From: Globisporangium splendens | Taxonomy: Eukaryota; Oomycota; Peronosporomycetes; Pythiales; Pythiaceae | NCBI GenBank assembly: GCA_006386115.1 | Contig: VFIW01000101.1 | Location: 62,001 to 126,000 of the forward strand | Direction: 5' to 3' | Length of the DNA: 64,000 nucleotides | Part shown: one piece after another, positions 1-10,576 of the stretch | Layout of the letters: each line of letters opens with the position of its first letter | Position numbering within the stretch: position 1 is the first letter of the stretch | Program-made: the position numbers and the translations under genes | Notes under the pieces: model-generated | The model's input: only the letters and a program-made list of their open reading frames with translations | Databases searched by the model: none | What the model was told of the DNA's origin: nothing

Positions 1-1097
1 CATGGACGCATCCGTGCACGCAGGCACCACTGGAGTCGCTGTCGTCCATGCAGCAGCGAGGACTGCGGTCATCACGACCATAGCAGAGGACACATTCATC
101 TTTGATCGACTTGTTTGAAACGGAAATGAGAAGAGTCTTGACAAACTGATGCTCCCTCACAAACTGAACTCGCTCCGAATGAGGGGTGCAAGATCTCAGC
201 TCATGCGCGATTGTGGGTGTTTTACGAGGAGGGAACGAACGATCGGGTCCATCCTCTTGCTAAGCTGACGACGGAACCGCAAGAAATCGTGCGATTGTGG
301 AGTTGTTTCGCTCTCGAGGAGCGTCGAGAATGTAGTTTCGACCCAGAGACGGGGCACAAACCATCTTACCGTCTAGGATCGTGCATGCGGACAGAAACGG
401 GACGTACAAGCATGCTGTTCGTCCACATTGACGTCTGCGTGACGTGCACAGAGGTCGGCTTTTACATGAGCTTGACGTCTAGTTCCCTCAGCTAACGTAA
501 ATAGAGTTTATCGTAAACTTACACAAACTTAGTTTACGTCCCCATATGTGATTCTGTTCGGCTGTCCTGAGATTCCATCTAATGTTATGAAGCAGTTTGG
601 ACGAGGAAGACATTGCAGACAATCACTTGAGTGTATTCAGGGAAAAGCCTTTCTGGCTACGCAGCCGCAGATCAGTAGAGGCAAGCAACTCTCGCTACGC
701 TCACTGCGTAACACATGCCATCCACTCATTCTGTACACTCTGGTCTCGAGTGCTCTGGCAGGACCGGTTCGGCTCAACCGTGTAGCGTGAATCAGTATCA
801 CAATCAGTGGTTGCGCACTGACAAACTTCAACACCATTGAACTGCTGCGATCGCGCACCCAGATTGAACGACATTTCGTCTGTCTTCTTTTCGCCAGATA
901 GTCGCAGCATAAAAGTAGCTACTCAAGGCCGTTCACAAGTGCACTGAGGCGAATGGTTGATCGTTTCGAGGTGTGTTGAAGCACCAACCAGAAACCCACA
1001 TGTGCTGGGCTGTCTCTAATCGAGACTTTTACAATCGGGTGTTTATTATCGCATAGATAAAGCCATCGTGTTCGCCAACAGCAATTACAACCACCTC
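1..1097. other. intergenic, no gene recognised
   Basis: Only short open frames occur here (longest about 94 codons, at 211-495), with no recognisable domain. The stretch lies downstream of the minus-strand kinase gene and probably includes its 3' UTR. Confidence 0.5.
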
Positions 1098-2747
1098 CTA
1101 CAAGGACACCACCATCTCTCTGTGCATATTGTGCAGTTTATATAGCACTTCTGACGCGGCCGGGCGATCCTGCGGTGCCACTGCAACACACGCGTGTGCC
1201 AGTGCTACAATCTCGGGCAGTGCTTCTGACGAAAACTCGACACGCAGCCGCCCGAGCGATACGAGCTGCAGCACGGCCGTGTCCGGCAGGCGACGGCCCG
1301 ACTCGGACTCCTTCGCTTGCGTGTACGGAAGCACGTGCGAGTCCAACTCAGAAAGCACAATGCCGAACGAAAAGATGTCGGCTTTGCCATCATAGTACTC
1401 GCCCATCATCACCTCGGGTGTCATCCAAAGCGACGTGCCGACACCCGCGGTCATCGTGCTGTCGATGCGCTCACGAGACACGCCAAAGTCCGTTAGTTTT
1501 GCATTCAGCTGGTTGTCCAACAGGATATTCTTCGACTTGAGGTCGCGATGCAACACGACCGGCTGCAGTGAGTGCAAGTATGTCAGCGCGTGCGCGATAT
1601 GCAATGCGATCTTGACTTTGTCGTGGTCAAATCCGTGTGGGCGGTGCTCGACATCCTCAAAACGGGTCAAGAGTCCACGAAGGTCGCCGCCTTCCATGTA
1701 CTCCGACACCACGCAAAGATCGTTCAGCGAGTCCCACGCGACGCCGATGAACTGGACGATCCGCTCGTGCTCCAGCGATGCCATGAGCTTGACCTCAGCG
1801 AGGAACGCGTTGATTTGCTTGAGGTTCTTGCGCGTCTCCGGCAGCAGTGTCTTGATCGCGACTTGTTGGTCATTGTACACGCCGCGGTGCACTTCCCCGT
1901 ACCCGCCACGGGACAACAGCGCATGAGAGCGCACTTTTTCTTTCGGGATTCGCGCTGCGATGATCTCGCCATCTTCCCAGAGTCCACCTTGAGGTGGGAA
2001 CCCTTGATGAGAAGACGCATTTGACTTGTTACCCGTGCCAGAGCCGATCGTGTTCGACTGATTCGTTGAGCTATCTGGGTACGAAGACGCCGGACTGAGC
2101 AGTTGGGCGACGAACTTCGGTCCAGCTGCGTTCTTTCGTTTCTGATGCCTCACGAAGAGCACCAAAATGAGCACAGCCGCCAGGACGCCAATAATAATAC
2201 CCGCAATGAGTCCAATACTCATCGAAGCACCTAGGTTTTCAATAAAAGAAATGTGTATTTCACTGAGTACGCGTGGAGCCACACAACAGAAGCCGCTGTG
2301 AAAGAAGAACGCACCGGGAGGAAGTGCTGATGTATATGGAGCCGTCGCTTGTGGGGTACCTACCGCATCGCCGATGCCTGCTGAACCACTCGAACTGCTG
2401 TTTGAACTCGATCCACTCGATTTCTCATCCGAACACGCAAAGAAGCTGCTGTACAGCGTCAGCACATTGGTCAGCTCCGTGCGCTCGTTCGTGTAGACGG
2501 TGCAGTTTGGGAAGAACGTCTTGTTCGCAGTCTCCTGCGCCAGCAGCGTGCACTCGCCACAGATGTTCTGGATCTGCGCGCTCGTGAGCGGCGCATCGAG
2601 TGTCACGCCCGTCGCGTCCTCGCACGCGACCGTCTGCGCCAGCAGGAACGTGTAGAAGTCGCTGAACTGCGGGTCCGAGCAGAGCGCAGCGTTGGAGACG
2701 CAGACAAAGAGAGCACCGAGCGTGGATGCTGCCGCCACTCGTTTCAT
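1098..2747 (-). CDS. receptor-like TKL protein kinase, secreted Cys-containing ectodomain
   Basis: Seen: from the ATG at 2747 the frame encodes a signal peptide (about residues 1-22), an ectodomain of about 100 residues with spaced cysteines (including NICGEC), a Ser-rich stalk, a membrane helix (SIGLIAGIIIGVLAAVLIL), a linker and a C-terminal kinase with GGYGEV loop, VAIK lysine, HRDLKSKN catalytic loop, DFG and TPEVM. The ATG at 2747 is preferred over the open frame reaching 2837 because an initiator-like element lies at 2782-2800 and because the signal peptide starts there. A phase-1 intron is likely at 2231-2359 (129 nt), matching the position used by the kinases at 37.7 and 42.3 kb; it is stop-free and a multiple of three, so unspliced (549 aa) and spliced (506 aa) forms both stay in frame. 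Known: TKL-type kinases are expanded in oomycetes. Inferred: plasma-membrane receptor. Ligand and target unknown. Confidence 0.88.
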   Translation of the reverse strand: MKRVAAASTLGALFVCVSNAALCSDPQFSDFYTFLLAQTVACEDATGVTLDAPLTSAQIQNICGECTLLAQETANKTFFPNCTVYTNERTELTNVLTLYSSFFACSDEKSSGSSSNSSSSGSAGIGDAVGTPQATAPYTSALPPGAFFFHSGFCCVAPRVLSEIHISFIENLGASMSIGLIAGIIIGVLAAVLILVLFVRHQKRKNAAGPKFVAQLLSPASSYPDSSTNQSNTIGSGTGNKSNASSHQGFPPQGGLWEDGEIIAARIPKEKVRSHALLSRGGYGEVHRGVYNDQQVAIKTLLPETRKNLKQINAFLAEVKLMASLEHERIVQFIGVAWDSLNDLCVVSEYMEGGDLRGLLTRFEDVEHRPHGFDHDKVKIALHIAHALTYLHSLQPVVLHRDLKSKNILLDNQLNAKLTDFGVSRERIDSTMTAGVGTSLWMTPEVMMGEYYDGKADIFSFGIVLSELDSHVLPYTQAKESESGRRLPDTAVLQLVSLGRLRVEFSSEALPEIVALAHACVAVAPQDRPAASEVLYKLHNMHREMVVSL

Positions 2748-2781
2748 TGTGTTTTGTGTGGGCATTTGAGACGGCACTCGT

Positions 2782-2800
2782 GAGGAAAATGGCAGAATGG
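2782..2800 (-). promoter_or_regulatory. oomycete Inr/FPR-like core promoter
   Basis: The minus strand reads CCATTCTGCCATTTTCCTC, close to the oomycete initiator plus flanking promoter region (CATTYYNCAWTTT), with one extra base. It lies about 40-50 nt upstream of the kinase ATG at 2747 and supports that start. Confidence 0.55.
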
Positions 2801-2837
2801 ATGGAAACCTAGAAAGAAATGACGTGCAGTTGGGCAC

Positions 2838-3758
2838 GTCATGACGACAATAAAATACTGTTTATTATTAATGTATCCTCCCAACAATATTCACACAATC
2901 GGCGACAGCATGTTCTGGATCAGCATGCATTTAGGGGATTTGAGAGGGGAGTCAGATTGACCTGTGAAATCAGGTATCAGGTAAATATCTGGTCCTGGCA
3001 TGAAAATCTAGCTGCCTTTTGTATTCAAAGTCGCTATACACAGATTTTGTCGACTATGAAGGATTTTAAATGAAGTTGTGTACCCAATGCGCTGAACATA
3101 TCCCAACCTCCTCTATTCAGTGAACACATTACTCAATTGGACTTTCTCTTGAACTAACATAGTTCAGTGCATTGAGCACAGTGCTGAAACTCAGGGTTTA
3201 GCTCTTGACGGTGCTGCGTTTTTGGTGTCGCTGTGCGATCGACGCTTCGTATGAACTATTAGCACACAGAGTTTCAGCGTGTGCCTGTTTTGCGATCTTC
3301 TCTCTTCCGTGGGCAGCTTGCAACCTCCGTAGACGTCAACAAGGAGATCTGCTCGAATCCTAAGCCAACCACGTTGTCAGCGACGAAATTGCACACGGTC
3401 CTCCTCTGCTTTAAGCTCTCGTCACGCCAAAGACACCTCCGAACGTCAGACCATGGATCTTTGACACCACAGACACTTGCCCTTGTTTAACACTTTCGTC
3501 CGAAATGTGCCGTCTGGCGGAAACAAAAGTCGGTCTAACTTGTAAACAAGTTCAGACTGTCAAGCAAATATAGTGTGCGATGGTGTTCATGTTTGCTGTA
3601 CCCAAATTCGAGCTACAAAGCAAATGCAAGTCAAAGCTACGACCACTCCATCGCAATGATCTTTCCGCCCGAGACGTCTTCTGTAAGTGCTCTGGCATGT
3701 TCCTGAACCATCTATTTCATGAGATCTGTCTGAGATCTCCGTCATGTCGTGATGCAAT
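2838..3758. other. intergenic, no gene recognised
   Basis: AT-richer than the flanking genes, with only short frames of no recognisable content. Nothing further seen. Confidence 0.5.
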
Positions 3759-4482
3759 CTAACTCACGTTCAGTTGGGCACGGGGTTCCAAGCTGCCGTC
3801 CTCTAAGCTGTGTGGCACCCAGAGCAAAAGTGAACCACCACCGGTACCTGGGGTGCCAAGAAACATGGACGCCAGCGGTCCAAGTACAAAGGTCTTGCCT
3901 TGCAAGTCTGCCACCGACTTGGTCCAAGTCACGGTCTTTCCCTTCTTCACTGGCACTTCGTCGATCTTCTTGCCGTCAGACATGATGTTTACACGCACGT
4001 TTTCCTTGTCAGCGCTCACAAAGTTGATCGTGACGTTGCCGCTGCCAGCCTTGGTCCAGGTTCCCGAGCTCGACACGAACGTCTTGCCCATGGTGTGCAA
4101 ACCGAGCGCGACGTCGAGGTTACCATCGTCAATCTGACCGAGGTTGGACCGCAGATTAGTTGAATGTATTCCTTGGCCAGCGCAGCGATGCCATTCGGGT
4201 CGAACGTTGAGACGACGTCAAGCCCATGCCAGCGATGTTCAGCGCGAAGTCAGCGGTGCTCACTGGCTTGCCTCCGTTGCTCGCTGCTTCGATGGCTTGG
4301 TCAATGATCGTTTCGATGATCTTACGGATTTCATCGCGCGTTTGATATGCACCCGACTCGTTCTTAGGCGCACGACTCGAGGTAATCGCAGGGATGTCCT
4401 TCGAGAACAAGTCCGAGTCCAACAACACAAGGCAGATGCCATCGAGTGGGCTCGACGGTGTCTTGGTCTTGTGTAGACACAC
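3759..4482 (-). pseudogene. frameshifted fragment of an unrecognised protein gene
   Basis: Read on the minus strand, three frames join into one protein-like text. The upstream part (4482 to about 4220) holds a helical stretch (RKIIETIIDQAIEAASNGG) and DFALNIAGMGL. A middle part in another frame reads STFDPNGIAALAKEYIQ. The last part (4100-3759) has GTWTKAGSGNVTINFVS, DGKKIDEVPVKKGKTVTW and GTPGTGGGSLLLWVP, suggesting a beta-rich domain. Two frameshifts are needed, near 4215-4230 and near 4135, and no good start codon is present. I do not recognise the family. The continuity of sensible text across the shifts argues for a decayed gene rather than chance frames. Sequencing error is an alternative. 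Confidence 0.6.
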
Positions 4483-5519
4483 GAGTACCTGACGACCAAT
4501 CCCAAAATCGCTTCCAACTCAACTCCCTTGGTGTTACTACCGTTTACTAGAGAGAATGGATTTTCTGCTGCAGTTCGCGCAGCGCAGTGTGTTACCTCAC
4601 CGTTGAGTTGGAACTAAGAGGTTTCGTGTGAACACTCAAAAACCAGTATTTTGCGCTTTCCGACCAAAGTTCCAAGTCCAACACAGCGAACGTGCGGACG
4701 TCTCACACTGGTATTGACCATCTTCAGCGCATTGCTCACAGTGCCAACCGTTGTGGGTTTTCACTTTTGGCGTTTTGCCTGAACACCAAAAGCACAGAAT
4801 GGCAGTACCGAATGTTCGTCAGTCTGTCTGCGCCAAAGTGTGCGGTTTTCTTCATTTAGGATTGGATAAAAACATGCATTTTGGTCAATAACGTGGGCTC
4901 ATCGCGAACAAAGCCATTTCATTGGGCAAAAAGAGTGTCAAGAGAGAATCAGGGAACTTTCACTCTTGCGCATTCTCTTTCAACGCCTTCAGTCAGCATA
5001 ACGCAGCAACGCCACTGTATGAAGCACCGTATCACTGTAGTGCAGTGCACGCCCACTCCGAGCGAGGCGATACGTTTGCGACCCAATGTGCCAAGACACC
5101 CATCTCGAAACTGCCGCACACTGAAACCACTACCGTTCGAACCGTTTAGAAGAGACCACCTCCTTAGACAGTCACTTGTCTTGGGAACCGGTTTCTGATT
5201 CCGATCTTTGTCAGAACAATGCAGGCTGCAGCAGGCACCCGCTGCTGCACCCACTGAGCGGGGATCTTGGACAGGACCACCGTTGGGATTTGGGACTGGA
5301 GGCTTTCAACCCACCGAGCTTCGGGTGACTGCAGACCCGGGCACTTACTGACAGGAACGCCAGAACCTGCCTATTGTCAAAGTCCAAGCCAGGCGACTGA
5401 TATGAAAACACCTACAAAGTCTTCTTAGTTGTGGGTTTTCTGCCGCCCTGTCACCACCAATCCACTATTTCTTTGAAATCATTCTATCTCCTAGACTGTA
5501 AAAGGGAAAGTCCTTCCTC
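4483..5519. other. intergenic, no gene recognised
   Basis: Short frames only. Earlier parts of the decayed Helitron helicase may lie at the right end (from about 5400) but cannot be read with confidence. Confidence 0.45.
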
Positions 5520-6769
5520 CTTGGCAAGATATTGGCTGCCGTTCGAGTTCGAGGGAAAATTGCGCTGGCAGTTGCTTCAAGTGGTGTTGCCACATTTCAG
5601 TTCATGGGAGGCAGAATCGCACACTCCACATTCAAGTCGCGTCTGGCACCTTGATGTCCACTTCGACCTGCAGCAATCCTGTCGATCCAACCCGAGCTGA
5701 TTCACTTCGAGAGGCAAGCATTTTCATGTGGGACGAAGCTCCGATGTTAAGCACACGTTTGAGACACTGCACAAGACCTCGCAGAAACTAATGGGAAGAA
5801 ACTGACTCCCAAATTGTCGATACATGCGTGGGGAAGTCGTCACTGTGGGATCACGTGGTGTCGTTGAAGATCAAGACCAACATGCGAGTGCTAAGCTCCC
5901 CGGACGCTTCGAGTGCTACGGAGGTTCAAGAGTTTGTGAATATCCTGCTGAAGGTTGGAGAAGGTCGACAATAGGGATCCACGGAGCTCGGACGTGACTA
6001 CGTGGAAATTCCAAACTACATGATCGCGAAGCCTCAAGAAAACGTAGCCCCAGCCACGGTGTTGATCGGTGCAGTTTACAGTGATGTCGCAGAACACTCT
6101 CAAGACAGTCAGTACTTCTCTCATCGTGCCATTCTGACACCACTTAACGTCAACGGCCAAGCCATCAACAACGACGCGATGGATCGCCTTCCTGGCAAAA
6201 TGTCTGAGTGTCTGTCCATCGATTGAGTAGAAGAGGAAGACGACATTGATCCGCGCATGTTCCCTGTTGAGTTTCTCAGCACTCTCAAACTTCCTAGCAT
6301 GCCGCCGCACAAACTGCGATTGAAAGTGGGTGCTCCGATTATGCTGTTCAGATACACTGACGGCAAACAAGGACTCTGCAATGGCACTCGACTCCATGTG
6401 CATCGTCTACAGCGTCACTGTATCGAAGCAGTGGTTATGACTGGCAACCGTCAAGACACTGTTGTCCTCATTCCAAGGATTCTGTTAATTACTGGCAAAG
6501 CCAACTTGCCTTTCAAGCTACGCCGCCATCAGTTTCCGGCTCCAGTGGCCGTCGGGATGACGATCAACAAAGTGCAGGTCGAATCGTCCACCAGCTTGGT
6601 CTGTATTTTGCCTCGAGAAGTGTTTGCGCACGGACAACTCTACGTTGCTCTGTCCAAAGTGACTTTCAGAAACAGCATCAAGGTGCTGATCGATCATTCT
6701 ACGCACGAGGAAGAGGATGGAGTTTGCGTCAAGAACGTAGTGTACCCTGTCATTACCAGAAGCAGGTAA
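5520..6769 (+). mobile_element. decayed Helitron (Pif1-like helicase C-terminal half)
   Basis: Seen in order on the plus strand, in shifting frames: GKIALAVASSGVATFQFMGG near 5555-5610, ADSLREASIFMWDEAPM near 5697-5747 (the Walker B region), LKIKTNMRVLSSPDA near 5860-5910, a stretch at 6002-6226 with AVYSDVAEH, RAILTPLN and MDRLPGK, then the longest intact piece at 6257-6769 with MPPHKLRLKVGAPIMLFR, LCNGTRLHV, MTINKVQ and HGQLYVALSKV. This order is typical of the Pif1-family helicase domain of Helitron RepHel transposases. The N-terminal part, the Rep nickase and the element ends were not found. At least three frameshifts and some stop codons make it inactive. Known: Helitrons are frequent in oomycete genomes. 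The helicase assignment is firm; element boundaries are unknown. Confidence 0.85.
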
Positions 6770-7449
6770 ACCAGTGTACCGAGCAGCATTCGAGATACCG
6801 CCTGCGTAGTCTTGCCAGCCATTCGCATGTTTGCCTAAAGAATGGCCTCTGCAAATTGCACAGCAATACATGTTGTCCCTTTTCCACTCTACACAACACA
6901 TCGACTCCAACCCAGCATAGGGAAAATGCCAGGCTACACTTTTTCTCACAAGCCAAAACCATGGGCTTTACCTACCGACAATGTCATGACCGTATCAAGT
7001 AGTCGCTATGCAAACGAAGATCGCACACGTTTACCAACTATCAACACATGTATGAGGTCTGGCGGGTGGATGATCCATCCTATATTTTCGGCAGTCGTGC
7101 ACAGGATGTGTTTTTCGAGTTCGTGGAAAAGCAGCACATCGGTTGTTGTCAGCCACACACTTCAATTCGTTGCCTTCAACATGTGTGTCTGGACTGAAGA
7201 TAACTTTTTCTAGTGCCAACACCATCCCATCGTGCCCTCCATTCACGCTGAATTTGATCACCTGGAACGGTCACTCGGCGAGAAAATCGCGCGAGGTTAC
7301 TCCAACCACTCGAACATAACGGCAGATTCTGGCAGATCGATGACACAGCCTTCTTGCATACGACGCACTGTTTATCGAGGCGTCACCGGTTTGCTGCGAC
7401 AGTACTCTCTCCAGAAACTAGAGGAGTGGCTGAGTGGGTTGCTTATTTG
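6770..7449. other. intergenic between Helitron remnant and kinase pseudogene
   Basis: No gene recognised. It may contain the 3' end of the Helitron, but no CTRR end with a preceding hairpin could be identified by eye. Confidence 0.4.
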
Positions 7450-8290
7450 TCACATACCATAAGCGCTTAGTTCGCTATAGAACTCCTTCGCTCCCTCGAC
7501 TGCCAGTGTTCTACTCGTCGATTCTCGCTCTGGGATATTCTTCAACTTGAAAACCGCCTCAGCTGCCGCTGGCCGCTCACCTGGGTCAAGCGACACACAC
7601 ATGTGCGCCAATTGGACCATCTCTGGATTCACATTCAGAGTGAACTGGACCTGCAAAAGATCTTGGGAGACCAATCACAGCGCTTCCTTCGTGAAGATAT
7701 GGCGTCCCGTTCTTTTTTCTACGGCGTTTCAACTCGATGTCCAGCAAGACATTCGTCGACTCGACCCCACGATGCAACACAATTAACTCCAGAGGATGCA
7801 AATATGCGAGTCCTTCCGCGATACGCAATGCGATCTTGACTTTGTCGTAGTCAGAGCCATACGCCCCATGCTCGAAATTCTCAAAGCGGTTCAAACGCTC
7901 GCGAAGATCACTGCCTTCCATAAACTCGGCCACTACACAGAAATCGGAGGGAGAATCCCAGGCTACACCGATAAGCTCGACGATACGCTCGTGCTTCATT
8001 GTCCTCGTGAGCTTGACCTCGGCGAGAGACGCATTGATCTGCCTGATATTTTCGCGCTCATCTGGGAGTAGGGTCTTGATCGCAACTTGTTGGCCATCGA
8101 ACTCCCCACACCACACTTCGCCGTACCTGACCTGCGAAAGAAGCCATTTGGACGCCACATTTTCGTGTGGAATTCGCACGGTGAGAGCCACCAGAAGTCC
8201 ATCTTGTCGGCGTGCTTTCTGTTGTGGGAAGCTAGAGGGTACATTTGTTGGACCACCAGCAGAGGCAATCAGTGCAGTCCAACAAGTCAA
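7450..8290 (-). pseudogene. receptor-like kinase pseudogene lacking the activation segment
   Basis: The minus strand encodes the juxtamembrane and N-lobe of the local kinase family ([45 protein letters not shown]) through the catalytic loop at about 7740. The reading then breaks: HRD is HRG, the DFG-to-APE segment and following helices are missing, and the C-lobe end resumes in another frame at 7674-7450 (MVSQDLLQVQFTLNV, MCVSLDPGERPAAAEAVFKL). The glycine-rich loop is also degraded. No signal peptide, ectodomain or membrane helix is attached. The closest layout is the kinase at 1098-2747. It cannot be a working kinase. Confidence 0.88.
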
Positions 8291-8487
8291 GATTTCTGTG
8301 GCTCAGAAAGAGCTGAGTTTTGGCGTACAGCGCGGCGCGTCTTATAATAAGTGAACACAATATATCTGTTTGGAAAGGGCCCGAATTATAGAAGATGGCG
8401 CAGCAGGTATGCCAAACTAGATTCTCATCATTCTGAATGCAGATTCGCATTCTTTTGTCTGTTGGCTTATGGCGCGCTGCCACCCTG

Positions 8488-9583
8488 TACCCCACCTCCA
8501 TCCAACATGGCTGCTGCTCCAAGAACCGTCAACGCCTACGCCGCCTTCGACAAAGCCGGTGAGGTCAAGCCGTGGCAATACGAGTCCCGCGTCCTGGGCA
8601 CCGAAGACATCGAGATCAAGATCTCGCACTGCGGCATCTGCGGCTCGGACATCCACGCGCTGGACAGCGGCTGGGGCCCAACCACGTACCCGTGCGTTCC
8701 AGGCCACGAGATCGTGGGCGAAGTGACCCTCGTGGGAGACGACGTCAAGGACCTGGCTGTCGGCGACCGTGTCGGCGTCGGCGCGCAAGCGTGGGCGTGC
8801 TTGAACAAGGACGGCGACTGTCGCGACTGCGCCGACGGCGCTGACGTGCACTGCGGCCGCATCGTGTACACGTACAACTCGTACTACGCGGATGGTGCGA
8901 TGGCGTACGGTGGCTACGCCGACTTTGTGCGCGTGTCGTGCCACTACGCATTCAAGATCCCGGAAGCGATTCCTTCGGACGTGGCGGCGCCATTGCTGTG
9001 CGCTGGTGCGACCGTGTACACGCCATTGAAGACCCACAACGTGAAGGCTGGCGACCGCGTGGGTGTGATCGGTATCGGTGGTCTCGGCCACTTGGCGATC
9101 CAGTTCATCCGCGCCGTGGGTGCCACTGCGATCGCGTTCTCGCGCTCGAACAACAAGGAGCAGGAGGTTCGTGATCTCGGCGCTGCCGAGTTCTACAACC
9201 TGAGCAACGAAGAAGATGCGAAGAAGACCGTCGGCGCTCTGGACCTGTTGATCATCACGGCCGATGCGATCAACATGCCGTACAACCAGTACATGGGGTT
9301 GTTGCGCTCTCGTGGCACGTGCGTCATGGTCGGTTTGCCGAACGATGGCGTCCAGTTCTCGCCGTTCTTTGTGGTCGCCGAGGGCAAGAAGTTTGTCGGC
9401 TCCAAGATGGGTTCGATCGCTGACATCAAGGAGATGCTCGCGGTTGCGGCGGAGAAGGACGTTCGTCCGGTCGTCGAGAAGTTGCCGATGAGCCGTGCGA
9501 ACGAGGGTCTCCAGAAGGTGTGCGACGGCAAGGTCCGCTACCGTGTCGTGCTTGAGAATTAGATATCAAATTCACATTTCGGT
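8488..9583 (+). repeat. inverted repeat, left arm
   Basis: The coding region plus about 15-20 bases on each side of copy 1 matches, in inverse orientation, about 10558-11650. Identity ends abruptly near 8488 on the promoter side and near 9583 on the 3' side. Confidence 0.85.
8507..9562 (+). CDS. zinc-dependent alcohol dehydrogenase (CAD-like), copy 1
   Basis: 351 aa, full length for a medium-chain zinc alcohol dehydrogenase of the cinnamyl-alcohol-dehydrogenase-like group; expected to interconvert alcohols and aldehydes with NADP(H) in the cytosol. Seen: catalytic zinc ligands C45 (GICGSDIH), H67-E68 (GHE) and C165 (PLLCAG); structural zinc cysteines C98, C105, C108 and C116; dinucleotide motif GIGGLG at 189-194, followed by SRSNNK at 212-217, which fits NADP(H) preference. 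The ATG at 8507 is used because homology with copy 2 begins there; the longer open frame to 8351 has no such support. Copy 2 (10577-11632) is a near-identical inverted duplicate; the proteins differ at about three residues (A95G, one V/I, one C/R). The substrate cannot be told. Confidence 0.92.
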   Translation: MAAAPRTVNAYAAFDKAGEVKPWQYESRVLGTEDIEIKISHCGICGSDIHALDSGWGPTTYPCVPGHEIVGEVTLVGDDVKDLAVGDRVGVGAQAWACLNKDGDCRDCADGADVHCGRIVYTYNSYYADGAMAYGGYADFVRVSCHYAFKIPEAIPSDVAAPLLCAGATVYTPLKTHNVKAGDRVGVIGIGGLGHLAIQFIRAVGATAIAFSRSNNKEQEVRDLGAAEFYNLSNEEDAKKTVGALDLLIITADAINMPYNQYMGLLRSRGTCVMVGLPNDGVQFSPFFVVAEGKKFVGSKMGSIADIKEMLAVAAEKDVRPVVEKLPMSRANEGLQKVCDGKVRYRVVLEN

Positions 9584-10576
9584 CAGCGTAGGCTGCAATG
9601 GTGATATGAGGTATCATCTTCTGGTCGTACGTATATATGGATTCCATTCAATCCGCTGTTTTGGAGAAACAAAGAGCCTCTTATTCAACGATTTGAGTTC
9701 CATGACAGGTTTCTCATATGATTGGCGCAACATGCTGTGGCAAAGCAGCTTGTGGTCAATGCGATAGTAGCATTTGTTTATGTAAGTCCATTAGATCCGC
9801 CATTATACCAGCAAATTGCACGGCGATCGCAAACACTGTCAATGCTTGAAACCCGAAGATGGGACATATGCAACGAGTGCACATTGCATTTTGGAAGTGT
9901 TGCAGCTCAGGAAAATGGAGCCGTTCGCACTTCTTCGAATCGATGTTGTGCTGGGTTTCTGATCGACATTAAGTGCGCATCGTAGTTTGTCATTCCGTAC
10001 TTATTATGTCAACGCACTTAACGCGTATAATAGAATAGACAACCATAGTTGAATAAAAGTCCGTTCCACATTAGCAGCACTCTCAAACAGTAACATAAAT
10101 TCAAGACCGCATCAAGCGCTGAGATGATTCTGCCAGTCCATGATCCAGCAGGTGAAGTTTAACGCAATGGAAGCGCAAACGTCAAACGTAACTCGCACTC
10201 TAATTGAAGGCGTCTGGTAAAACGGCAGCAATTCCGCCATTGTCACAGGTACTTGCCAACCAAAATAGGAACGAATCGAGTCCTGCAGCATTGCGAGTTG
10301 CCATTAAGCAAGAAACAAATTCATATTTCTTCGTTCTACAAACTGGTCGTTCACGGCTAGAGCGCGCAGACGCGTCGTACAAATGAACAGCCACAGCATT
10401 TCCGACCACTTGCAACAACTGTTGCACACATAGAACGCGAGCAAACTCGCCAATGGAATATTCCTTTCATGGGAAAAACAGCTTTCACAACAGAAAGACA
10501 TTGTGCATCCGACTTCACCACCAAAGGTTGCGGCTGCGTCTGGTGCATGGGATTAAACGAATTGCGAATTTGATAT
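9563..10576. other. spacer between the inverted dehydrogenase copies
   Basis: About 1 kb separating the convergent 3' ends. The first roughly 20 bases after each stop codon are shared by the two copies (ATATCAAATTC); the remainder is unrelated, with no gene recognised. Confidence 0.6.
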
